From Fibrobacterota bacterium (GTDB lineage: Bacteria; Fibrobacterota; Chitinivibrionia; Chitinivibrionales; Chitinispirillaceae), in the NCBI GenBank assembly GCA_023412475.1, contig JAEYNR010000093.1, forward strand, positions 5,523 through 69,522: 64,000 nucleotides of DNA, read 5' to 3'. Below, in pieces: positions 55,325 through 62,743 of the stretch; the first letter of the stretch is position 1; each line of letters begins with the position of its first letter. Position numbers and translations under genes: made by a program. Below the pieces are notes generated by a model. That model saw nothing but the letters and a program-made list of their open reading frames with translations. It was not told the DNA's origin and searched no databases.

Positions 55325-57133
55325 TCATTCGAAACCATCAGAAAATCCGGAGCTGGTTTCACCAGACTCGTAAGGATCAGAAAATCCATCTGAACTGATA
55401 TTTTTATTTTCACTCTCATCTTTGCCATCAATTGATTTACCTAAATGAACGCTGTCAGAAACTCTTCGCTTTTCACGAATTTTTTCTTTCTGCCACCTGG
55501 AAGTATATTCGCCACTCAAACGCCGGTTTTCACCGAATTTAAACACAGTAATTGCAGCGATGTCAAAAATGGGGCAATGCTGTTCACACATTCCACAGCC
55601 TAAACACAGATCCTCATTCACTACAGGCACTTTGAACCGTCCCTTTACCGTATCCAACAAACGTGCTTCAATGGCGTTATAAGGGCAAACCTCATCGCAG
55701 ACCAGACATTCCTTATTCTGAGACCATGCCAGGCAGCGATGACGATCCAGCACTGCTGTACCAATTTTTACAAATTGTTTCTCTTCCAGTGTTAATTTAC
55801 GTATGGCTCCTGTTGGGCACACGTTACCGCAAAGGTTACATTTTTCTTCGCAGCCGGCAACCCTTGGAACTATCTTTGGCGTGTAAAGCCGAGAAAACCC
55901 ATCAGTGAACATGCATGGCTGAAGAGAGTTGGTGGGACAAACCTTCATACACTCTCCGCAGGCAAGACATCTGGCCATAAAGTTCTCTTCAGGAATGGTG
56001 CCGGGAGGACGGATAAGCTTGCCATGATTATCGTTTTTACTGCTCCCGGCAGCTCTGAATACAGGGAGCATAAGCAAACCACCTGCTGCTCCGGACAAAA
56101 TATGTCGCCTGTGGAGGTCTGGGCTGAGGCTTTTCTGGGGTGCAAGTTTTGCCAAATGAAAGCTGCTGCAACTATCCTTCAACTCCACGCAGATTCCGCA
56201 TTCGATACATTCAGAAACTCTGGTTCTGCTGACATCTTTCTCATCGATAGCATGAACCGGACAGGATTTAACACATCTTTGACAACTGTTGCAACCGGAT
56301 TCACTGGTTTTTCTTCTGAATAGAGAAAACCTGCTGAGAATTCCTAAAAATGCACCAGTGGGGCAGATGTATTGACACCAGAATCGTTTATCCCAGAAAC
56401 CACCGAGAAAAACCAATGCTGCCAAAATCAGCGTCAGAGCCGTTCCATAATATAATGGCACCTTGATGGGATAAAGACTATAGATGTGATTACTGAACGA
56501 TGAAGAGAAAATGCTGGTCAATTTAAGCAGGTCAACTCCCATAATGTTTATCAGTGGGTGGACTATAAGAGTCAGAATGCGGGTGGTGATCGAAAGGGGA
56601 TCTATAAAAATGGGGAAGACCACCCCAAAAAACGAAAGCACCAGAATCATGGTTAGTAAAACATATTTGAGGCGTTGAACAAAAAGCAGCGGCCGACGTT
56701 TGTTTGATCGCATGCGAGAGAAAAGGAAGCGATCGAAAAAGTCGATCAATGCTCCCAGAGGACACATAAAACCGCAGAAAAAGCGGCCCAAAAGAATTGT
56801 GGCTAACGTAAAAATCAGGGTAAATATCGCCAGGGGCATAATTATTGACCTGGATGCCAGCATGGTGATTAATCCGGTGAATGGATTAAAACGAAGGAAA
56901 AATTCACTATCGAAGGAGTAAGCCTGGGGGTTTGTGTTTAAAAAGAAAAATGCCCCCATAAAAAGAGTCACAAAAAATATCTGCAGGATTATTCTGAATG
57001 TCCTCAACTTTAACCCCCGCGCAATCGGATAAAAAAATTCTGCTTTAAATAATCTAAATAGTTCCTGTTTATAATGTTGGATAATAATAACATGGTAAAA
57101 CTTTTCGTTGCCAGTATTATAAACCGGGTTCAA
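55325..57133 (-). CDS. membrane polyferredoxin, NapH-NapG-like fusion
   Basis: Up to 602 residues. Residues about 40-260 carry six or so hydrophobic helices with the membrane motifs CGFMCPLG and CQYICPTG. Ferredoxin clusters follow: CNSCQRCVKSCP, CIECGIC...C, then CLACGECMKVCP, CNLCGNVCP, CLVCDEVCP and CLGCGMCEQHCP. Between the halves is a Tat-like stretch (HRRHILSGAAGGLLMLP), so the C-terminal part looks like NapG joined to NapH. It probably moves electrons from quinol to a periplasmic partner. The longest frame starts at TTG 57133; a TTG at 57007 (RTFRIILQ) preceded by a G-rich stretch is a likely alternative start. The C-terminal tail is Ser/Glu-rich. Confidence 0.88.
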   Translation of the reverse strand: MNPVYNTGNEKFYHVIIIQHYKQELFRLFKAEFFYPIARGLKLRTFRIILQIFFVTLFMGAFFFLNTNPQAYSFDSEFFLRFNPFTGLITMLASRSIIMPLAIFTLIFTLATILLGRFFCGFMCPLGALIDFFDRFLFSRMRSNKRRPLLFVQRLKYVLLTMILVLSFFGVVFPIFIDPLSITTRILTLIVHPLINIMGVDLLKLTSIFSSSFSNHIYSLYPIKVPLYYGTALTLILAALVFLGGFWDKRFWCQYICPTGAFLGILSRFSLFRRKTSESGCNSCQRCVKSCPVHAIDEKDVSRTRVSECIECGICVELKDSCSSFHLAKLAPQKSLSPDLHRRHILSGAAGGLLMLPVFRAAGSSKNDNHGKLIRPPGTIPEENFMARCLACGECMKVCPTNSLQPCMFTDGFSRLYTPKIVPRVAGCEEKCNLCGNVCPTGAIRKLTLEEKQFVKIGTAVLDRHRCLAWSQNKECLVCDEVCPYNAIEARLLDTVKGRFKVPVVNEDLCLGCGMCEQHCPIFDIAAITVFKFGENRRLSGEYTSRWQKEKIREKRRVSDSVHLGKSIDGKDESENKNISSDGFSDPYESGETSSGFSDGFE

Positions 57134-57300
57134 AAAAACTGTTGTCTCTGAAGCTAATATATTATTTCAACACCGGACCGGAGCCCATTAACCGGAAATA
57201 CTGGTAGTTTGAATGAGATGTTTAATGAAGTATTAATGTCAGAAAATTAGATTTCAGAGCCTAATTTACTAAAAACGAGTTCAAATCTAAAGAACTTACA

Positions 57301-57474
57301 ACGTCCATACCGTTCATACCACAGCCTGACCTCAATGTCGAAACTTCAGAATATGCAGTTTCAGCTTTAATCGGTGTAGCATGTTCTCTCCTGGACCGCC
57401 AGGTTGCCCGTCTTGCACAAGACTTCGACGGACAAATTCAAAGATATGAAGTAAGAGAAATAGTTAAGAAATAG
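57301..57474 (+). pseudogene. remnant of a four-helix-bundle-suffix protein
   Basis: A 58-codon open stretch (from ACG to TAG) reads TSEYAVSALIGVACSLLDRQ, then VARLAQDF, which matches the C-terminal suffix domain of the S23-like four-helix-bundle family and the later copy at 58412-58603. No start codon and no N-terminal half. Flanked by AT-rich DNA with two AAATGTAGG words downstream. A decayed fragment. Confidence 0.6.
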
Positions 57475-57677
57475 CGTTTATTGGATTAAATGAGAGTAAA
57501 AAGCAGTCCTGAAAAACGGAAAATACCAAATGTAGGCCGGAAATTATTAAATGTAGGTTCCGGGAACCAAAAATGGATACCGGAATAGTCTAAACCCTTG
57601 AATTAGAAGGATTATGGAAATTGTCTGAACTTTGATTAGAATGATTACTTTCATTGGAACAGTGATTGGAATGATAA

Positions 57678-57983
57678 GGAGCCTTATTAATAGAACAAAA
57701 AGGGTATCTTGCAGAAGCGTTTTCCTCATTTCGAAGGCGGTTAAATAAGCTACTTGAAACACAAGATATAGAACTTAAAGAGTGGCAGAAAAGGTTCAAG
57801 ATGCTTCCGGTTGCCTATCGCAAAACTGATTCGGAAGTTTTCCGCACAGTTGTTGAAGGAACTCTTCACAGGCAAAAGCTGCTAATTTTATACCGTAAAC
57901 TTTCAGATAAAGATCACAGCGAAAGTAGGGGTAGGCAAAAGCACGATCCTTCGACATCTGGAGCAATTAAAGTTGGCTGGTAA
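57678..57983 (+). pseudogene. fragment of a WYL-domain transcription regulator
   Basis: The frame opens after a stop at 57675-57677 and reads LAEAFSSFRRRLNKLLETQ, then KMLPVAYRKTDSEVFRTVVE, then GTLHRQKLLILYRKLSDKD, the usual linker and first strands of a WYL regulator. At about 57919 the homology stops and DNA from a different gene begins in another frame. WYL regulators often sit beside defence operons. Only about 75 residues remain, so it is not functional. Confidence 0.55.
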
Positions 57984-58041
57984 AGTTGAAAGGGTTGGAT
58001 CTTCCAGAAAAGGTTATTGGAGAGTTGTTGAGAAACTATGA
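57919..58041 (+). pseudogene. duplicated wHTH 3' end of the AlbA_2/ATPase gene
   Basis: Reads KVGVGKSTILRHLEQLKLAG and on to GYWRVVEKL and stop at 58039-58041. About 90% identical in DNA to 61325-61444, the end of the intact gene. It joins the WYL fragment upstream, with the four-helix-bundle fragment 36 bases downstream. A scar of duplication or recombination. Confidence 0.8.
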
Positions 58042-58077
58042 ATAAAATACAAGATGGCCATTTTTTTTAAGGACTAT

Positions 58078-58603
58078 CTGGTTAACCGTTATAAAAGAAG
58101 CGGTTGGGTTGAATCTATCGGAAAACATTGCCGAAGGCTCCCAGGTGAGTGCTACTTCAAAAAAACTGGAACTCAAATTGACACAGGTTACCCGTGCCAG
58201 TCTGGAAGAGCTGAGGTTGGTTTATGAAGATTTTCCGAGACAGAAGAAACTGGCTCTGTGGGAAAGAGAGGAACCACTATGACAGGAATTGATAAATAAA
58301 CGCTGCCAAACTGCTGATGAAGTAGCAAAATGGATAATTAATGTTAAAAAACGGTATTGACGTCATGGACGGAATAGACAGGATAAAAGAACCAACCAGC
58401 TTACAACGTCCATGCAGTCCATGCCTCAGCATAGTCTCAATGCTGAGATTTCTGCAAATGCAGTACTCGTTTTAATAGTTGTAGCTTGTTCTCTTCTGGA
58501 CCGCCAGGTCTCCCGTTTGGCGCAAGATTTCGAGAAAGAGGGTGGGTTTACAGAAAGACTTTATAAAATCAGATGTGCTAAAAGGAAAGAGCAATCAAAA
58601 TGA
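58078..58603 (+). pseudogene. broken four-helix-bundle-suffix protein gene
   Basis: From LTVIKEAVGLNLSENIAEGS through KKLELKLTQVTRASLEELRL and KLALWEREEPL, then in-frame TGA (about 58279-58281), then QELINKRCQTADEVAKWI and another TGA. A shifted frame from 58412 gives SANAVLVLIVVACSLLDRQ and GGFTERLYKIRCAKR, the suffix domain. All parts of the S23-like four-helix-bundle plus suffix family except the first helix are seen. Bases 58078-58233 are nearly identical to 62525-62681. Confidence 0.75.
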
Positions 58604-58916
58604 ACTGAAGATCATTGGTAAACTATGCTTTGAGAAAGTTGGCTATAAATGGCAGCTTAACCAGAAAACAATCCCCTCTCTACTTCCACAAATAACTTAT
58701 TGCCTCGCTCTTCCTTTCTAATTATCTTAATAGTCTAACGCTATTAATAGCCATCATTCTGATTTTAAAATTAAGCAACTCTCTCTCAAAGCCCGCTGCC
58801 AATGCTTCGTAATCAGATTAATATTGAACTGAAAATGCAGAATTTCCCTGAAATTCAGACACCTGGTCGATATTCGGTAGTAAAAAGGTACTTTTTAACG
58901 ATACTGAGGAGAAAAA
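58604..58916. other. intergenic stretch without a gene
   Basis: Between two pseudogenes in the degraded island. AT-rich, no frame or repeat recognised. Its last bases hold GAGGAGA, a ribosome site for the DUF499 remnant. Confidence 0.45.
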
Positions 58917-59232
58917 ATGAAAACGGTTAGCAATGCCTGTAAACTGCAACCAAATGCACTGGAGATTAGTGTCAATGATCAGATTGAAAAATCTTGATAA
59001 GATTATATAGGACACCGATGGGCTCGAGTACTTCGCAAAGACTTATATAACCGAAGGTATGAGAAGTCTTCTTACCAAAGGTATGGCAAGGCTTGTCGGA
59101 AAATCCAATGATTCGATCTTTCATCTTAAACAGGAGATGGGTGATGGAAAAACTCATCTTAAGGTTGGTTTTGGGCTTCTTTCGAAAGATCCTGCCCTAA
59201 TAAATGAAAAATTAATACAGAAAGTGAATTAA
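58917..59232 (+). pseudogene. N-terminal remnant of a DUF499-type ATPase
   Basis: ATG 58917 after GAGGAGA reads MKTVSNACKLQPNALEISVN and stops at 58995-58997. About 20 bases later, in another frame, the protein resumes: DGLEYFAKTYITEGMRSLLT, KGMARLVGKSNDSIFHLKQE, MGDGKTHLKVGFGLLS and stop at 59230-59232. The order and the P-loop-like GDGKTH match the start of DUF499 proteins, which pair with DUF1156 methyltransferases in some defence-type loci. The intact protein would be about 1000 residues; the rest is absent. Confidence 0.6.
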
Positions 59233-59233
59233 A

Positions 59234-59482
59234 ATGTATCAGGAATATACGGATTTTGACATTAATAATCTTGTTCAGAATAATTTTAATGGGGAAGTCG
59301 AGTTTTATAGCAGGTATACCAATATTAATGGTTTCAAATTTTATCTGCTTCGAGATAGATTTGTAAGAATTAATGACAGTGGTCATAAGCCAGAGTGGTA
59401 CGTTAATTTTTTCGGATTTTATAAGAATAATGTTGGGTTTAAGTACGTCCAGAATATATGGATACAGAATATGGTGTATTAA
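59234..59482 (+). CDS. small protein of unknown function
   Basis: 82 residues, starting one base after the DUF499 remnant stop and overlapping the next gene by 25 bases in another frame. Aromatic-rich and acidic, for example EFYSRYTNINGFKFYLLRD. No signal peptide or known family. No ribosome site is visible. It may be a real partner of the AlbA_2 genes or another gene fragment. Confidence 0.4.
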   Translation: MYQEYTDFDINNLVQNNFNGEVEFYSRYTNINGFKFYLLRDRFVRINDSGHKPEWYVNFFGFYKNNVGFKYVQNIWIQNMVY

Positions 59483-60054
59483 CTGAAAAGGGACAGGAAG
59501 TTATTAATTTAATATTAAGAGATGAAACCGTAACGATAGATACCGAGCAAGATATACTGAGAATTATAAATAAAGGTGAATCAGCAAATACAGAATTTAA
59601 AAGTACTCTTCGTTGGAATATTAAAGATGGGCAAATTGATAAGGAGATAGAGTTTGCAGTTGTTAAAACAGTTACAGGTTTCTTAAATGCAAATGGCGGC
59701 ATTCTTATAATTGGAGTTGATGATAATGGTGAAATATTAGGGTTAGAATATGATTACAATTCACTTAAGGATAAAAGCTGGGATAAATTTCAATTATGTT
59801 TAACAGAAATATTATGTAAAGCGATCCCAAAAGATTTGTGCCAAAGTAAAACAATCGTTAATAGATTTGAAATTGATGGAAAAGATATATGTGTTATAAT
59901 TGTAAGACCTTCAACAACACCAGTGTTCTTAAATCATAAGAACCAAAAAAAGTTTTATGTAAGGATAAATAATTCAACTCGTGAAATAGAAAATGTAGAA
60001 GAGATAGTTAGATATTGTATTGAAAAATTTAGCAGGAATACCTCTTATGAGTGA
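59458..60054 (+). CDS. AlbA_2 (Schlafen-like) domain protein, short form
   Basis: 198 residues. The AlbA_2 domain occupies about 35-185: GESANTEFKSTLRWN, then VTGFLNANGGILIIGVDDNG and KKFYVRINNSTREI. This is the domain shared with Schlafen proteins and the N-terminus of the next gene. It has no ATPase or HTH part. ATG 59458 has no clear ribosome site. It overlaps the following gene by 8 bases (60047-60054), so the two are coupled. Confidence 0.75.
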   Translation: MDTEYGVLTEKGQEVINLILRDETVTIDTEQDILRIINKGESANTEFKSTLRWNIKDGQIDKEIEFAVVKTVTGFLNANGGILIIGVDDNGEILGLEYDYNSLKDKSWDKFQLCLTEILCKAIPKDLCQSKTIVNRFEIDGKDICVIIVRPSTTPVFLNHKNQKKFYVRINNSTREIENVEEIVRYCIEKFSRNTSYE

Positions 60055-61444
60055 ATCACAAACTATTGAATATAAAGAATCTTGGCGAGATGAATACATA
60101 AAATGGATAAGTGGCTTTGCAAATGCACAGGGTGGCCTTCTGGTTATTGGCAAAGATGACCGTGGCAATACAGTGGGAATTAAGAATGCCAGGAAGCTTC
60201 TTGAAGATATCCCTAACAAAGTTAAAGATATACTTGGGATAATGGTTGAAGTAAACCTGCGTAATGACAATGATCTTGAGTACATCGAAATTTCAGTTGA
60301 TAGATGCCCATATCCGGTAAGCTATAAGGGACAATACTTCTGTCGTAGCGGAAGTACAAAACAAGAGCTTAAAGGTGCTGCACTTGATGCATTCCTTTTG
60401 CGTAAACAGGGCAGACATTGGGATGGAGTACCGGTTCCTCACATATCTGTTATGGATCTTAAGAAAGGTGCTCTTTACTATTTTCGCATGGAAGCTCAAA
60501 GAAGTAATCGATTAAAAAAAGAGATAGTTGAAGAGGATGACCTGTCTCTGCTGGAAAAATTACAGCTTCTTGAGGGAAATTATCTTAAACGGGCTGCTAT
60601 ATTACTCTTTTCTACTGAACCAGAGATGTATGTTCCTGGTGCTTACGTAAAAATTGGCCGATTCAGAACTAATAGTAACCTGTTGTATCAGGATGAGATT
60701 CATGGCCCACTCTTCGAACAGGTGGAAAAAACAATGGATCTGCTTCTTACAAAATATCTTGCAGCAGAAATCTCTTATGAGGGAATTCATCGCAGAGAAA
60801 AATTTCCTTATCCTGTAGAAGGTCTTCGAGAGGCAATTCTAAATGCAATTTCTCATAAAGATTACGGATGCAATGTGCCTATACAAATAAGTGTTCATGA
60901 TAACCAGCTATATATATGGAATGAAGGTCGTTTGCCTGAAAACTGGACTGTTGATGATTTATTCAAGAAGCATGCTTCCCGTCCGTATAACCCGCTTATT
61001 GCCAATACCTTCTTTAGAGCAGGAATAGTTGAATCCTGGTGTAGAGGTATTGAAAAAATAATCAAAGAGTGTATTAATCATGGCTGCCCTGAACCGGTTT
61101 TTGATTGTAGAGAATCTGGAATTATGGTGGAATTTAGGCGAAGTCCATCAAAAACTGATATTATAAGTAAAACAAACGTGTCACCAAAAATGTCACCAAA
61201 AATGTCACCAAAAATGTCACCAAACGTGTCACCAAAAATGATACCAGATGCGACACCTGAAATCACTAAAAAGATATTGAATTTAATTAAAAAGGACCCA
61301 ACTGTAACAACTGCTGTTATGGCTGAAAAAGTAGGGGTGGATAAAAGAACGATCCTTCGATATCTGGAGCAATTAAAGTTGGCAGGTAAAGTTGAAAGGG
61401 TTGGATCTGCCAGAAAAGGTTATTGGAGAGTAGTTGAGAAATAA
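60047..61444 (+). CDS. AlbA_2 - HATPase_4 - winged-helix protein (RecG-related ATP-binding type)
   Basis: 465 residues from ATG 60047, with GGA 12 bases upstream; an earlier TTG lies inside the previous gene. Residues 1-120: AlbA_2 domain (TIEYKESWRDEYIKWISGFA, then NAQGGLLVIGKDDRG). About 240-370: ATPase_4 domain with YPVEGLREAILNAISHKDYG and YIWNEGRLPENW. A low-complexity linker of SPKM repeats (residues about 379-398) leads to a C-terminal winged helix (VTTAVMAEKVGVDKRTILRY). Members of this family bind nucleic acid and are common in accessory regions; function is not established. Its 3' end is duplicated at 57919-58041. Confidence 0.82.
   Translation: MSESQTIEYKESWRDEYIKWISGFANAQGGLLVIGKDDRGNTVGIKNARKLLEDIPNKVKDILGIMVEVNLRNDNDLEYIEISVDRCPYPVSYKGQYFCRSGSTKQELKGAALDAFLLRKQGRHWDGVPVPHISVMDLKKGALYYFRMEAQRSNRLKKEIVEEDDLSLLEKLQLLEGNYLKRAAILLFSTEPEMYVPGAYVKIGRFRTNSNLLYQDEIHGPLFEQVEKTMDLLLTKYLAAEISYEGIHRREKFPYPVEGLREAILNAISHKDYGCNVPIQISVHDNQLYIWNEGRLPENWTVDDLFKKHASRPYNPLIANTFFRAGIVESWCRGIEKIIKECINHGCPEPVFDCRESGIMVEFRRSPSKTDIISKTNVSPKMSPKMSPKMSPNVSPKMIPDATPEITKKILNLIKKDPTVTTAVMAEKVGVDKRTILRYLEQLKLAGKVERVGSARKGYWRVVEK
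61181..61240 (+). repeat. 12-bp coding tandem repeat (SPKM linker)
   Basis: Five units of TCACCAAAAATG (the fourth TCACCAAACGTG) lie in frame in the AlbA_2/ATPase gene. They encode SPKM repeats between the ATPase and the winged helix. Copy-number change would alter linker length without shifting the frame. Confidence 0.85.
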
Positions 61445-61472
61445 ATTTCTGACAAGTTAGAAGGGAAAAAAC

Positions 61473-62374
61473 ATGTCCTCAAAATACCAGGAGATGCAAA
61501 GAGAAAGGGCCGCAGTTAAAGCCCTGTCTTTTATGGAGCTACTGCAGGAGCTGTTTATAAAGGCGCTCCAAGGGATTTTGTCCTGACGGATGGATCGAAA
61601 AACTTGTATGAACCGGTCATCTCAGAAGTTATTGAATATTTTAAAATGAATAAGGTCTCGTGGTGGGGTGGGGCAAAACCAGCAGGGCATGTGCTGTCAT
61701 CACAGATTGCCTGCTTGAATCATTTTTTCCCAATTAGAGGTGATAAAAGTACGGTTCTTAGAATCCTTCAAAACATATCATCTGATTTTGTGGATATTCT
61801 AATAATCGAGACATATGATTTTTTACCGGCATTTATCCAGTTTGAAGCAATCAGTGATAAAGACCACCTGAATGAAGAAAATCTTTCTCGTGGAAGTAAT
61901 TGCACATCTGTAGATGCTTTAATTTATGCTATCCACAGAAATGGTTCCAAATGGTTAATTCCGATCGAATGGAAATATACCGAATATTACAACAACGAGA
62001 ATAAGGCAACAGAAGGTTATAATAAAAACCCGATCAACTGCAGTGGTAACGTTAGAAAAGAAAGATATACACAGTTGATAAACAATTCTAAACAGTTAAA
62101 AAAAACCGATCACTACTGCTACTATTTTGAACCGTTTTATCAGCTTATGCGGCAGACTCTGTGGGCAGAACAGATGATAGCACACAAAGATGAAGTGAGG
62201 ATTAAAGCGGATTATTTCCTACATGTTCATGTAATTCCACAGGGGAACACCGATCTGCTTGATAAGAAATATAAATACAGTGGGAAAGGAATGAAGGAGA
62301 CCTGGAGAGAGCATTTTTGGGATCGGTCCAAATACCTGATAATCACACCGGAAAAACTGATGAGATTCTGGTGA
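61473..62374 (+). pseudogene. PGN_0703-type putative restriction endonuclease, broken by one frameshift
   Basis: ATG 61473 after AGAAGGGA reads MSSKYQEMQRERAAVKALSF, then in another frame YGATAGAVYKGAPRDFVLTD and on without break to the stop at 62374. The switch lies at the short T run near 61531-61537, where one missing T would restore the frame. The rest carries KPAGHVLSSQIACLNHFFPI, SVDALIYAI and IPIEWKYTE (Asp and Glu-x-Lys of a PD-(D/E)xK nuclease) and YQLMRQTLWAEQM. This is the pattern of the PGN_0703 family. The in-frame TTG 61604 gives 256 residues and might still express a shortened protein. A base-calling error in the T run is possible. Confidence 0.75.
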
Positions 62375-62412
62375 TTGGAACAGCAAATGCTGGTTTTTTT
62401 TAATGCAAAAAT

Positions 62413-62532
62413 ATGGATTATAAATCAATTGAAAAAGAAAAAATTAAACCAATTGCTTCAAATCTGGCCAAAAGGAACAGTTGCTACATCCAAATGGCTC
62501 AACTTACAAGGGATCAGATTCGATCTGGTTAA
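62413..62532 (+). CDS. short reading frame, possible gene start fragment
   Basis: 39 codons beginning MDYKSIEKEKIKPIASNLAK, after an A/T-rich leader, ending inside the duplicated four-helix-bundle segment. It reads like the beginning of a real protein cut off by the junction at 62525. No ribosome site and no match recognised, so low confidence. Confidence 0.25.
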   Translation: MDYKSIEKEKIKPIASNLAKRNSCYIQMAQLTRDQIRSG

Positions 62533-62712
62533 CCGTTATAAAAAGAAGCGGTTGGGTTGAATCTATCGAAAAACATTGCCGAAGGCTCCCAGGTGAGTGC
62601 TACTTCAAAAAAACTGGAACTCAAATTGGCACAGGTTACCCGTGCCAGTCTGGAAGAGCTGAGGTTGGTTTATGAAGATTTGATACAGAAAAGCTATTCA
62701 AACGAAACTTAA
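62525..62712 (+). pseudogene. second four-helix-bundle protein fragment
   Basis: Bases 62525-62681 match 58078-58233 with two substitutions and one inserted A, which shifts the frame at the start. In the restored frame it reads GLNLSKNIAEGSQVSATSKK and LEELRLVYEDL, then departs and stops at 62710-62712. The later part and the suffix domain are missing. Marks the right boundary of the rearranged island. Confidence 0.75.
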
Positions 62713-62743
62713 ACCTGATTGGATGAAGAGACTGTATTCGCCA

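Noticed and set aside
57134..57300. Possible regulatory region between polyferredoxin gene and the first remnant
   Set aside because: No motif, hairpin or repeat could be recognised.
62378..62400. CAGC-AAAT-GCTG hairpin with T8 as a terminator after the nuclease gene
   Set aside because: The stem is only 4 bp, too weak to report as a feature.
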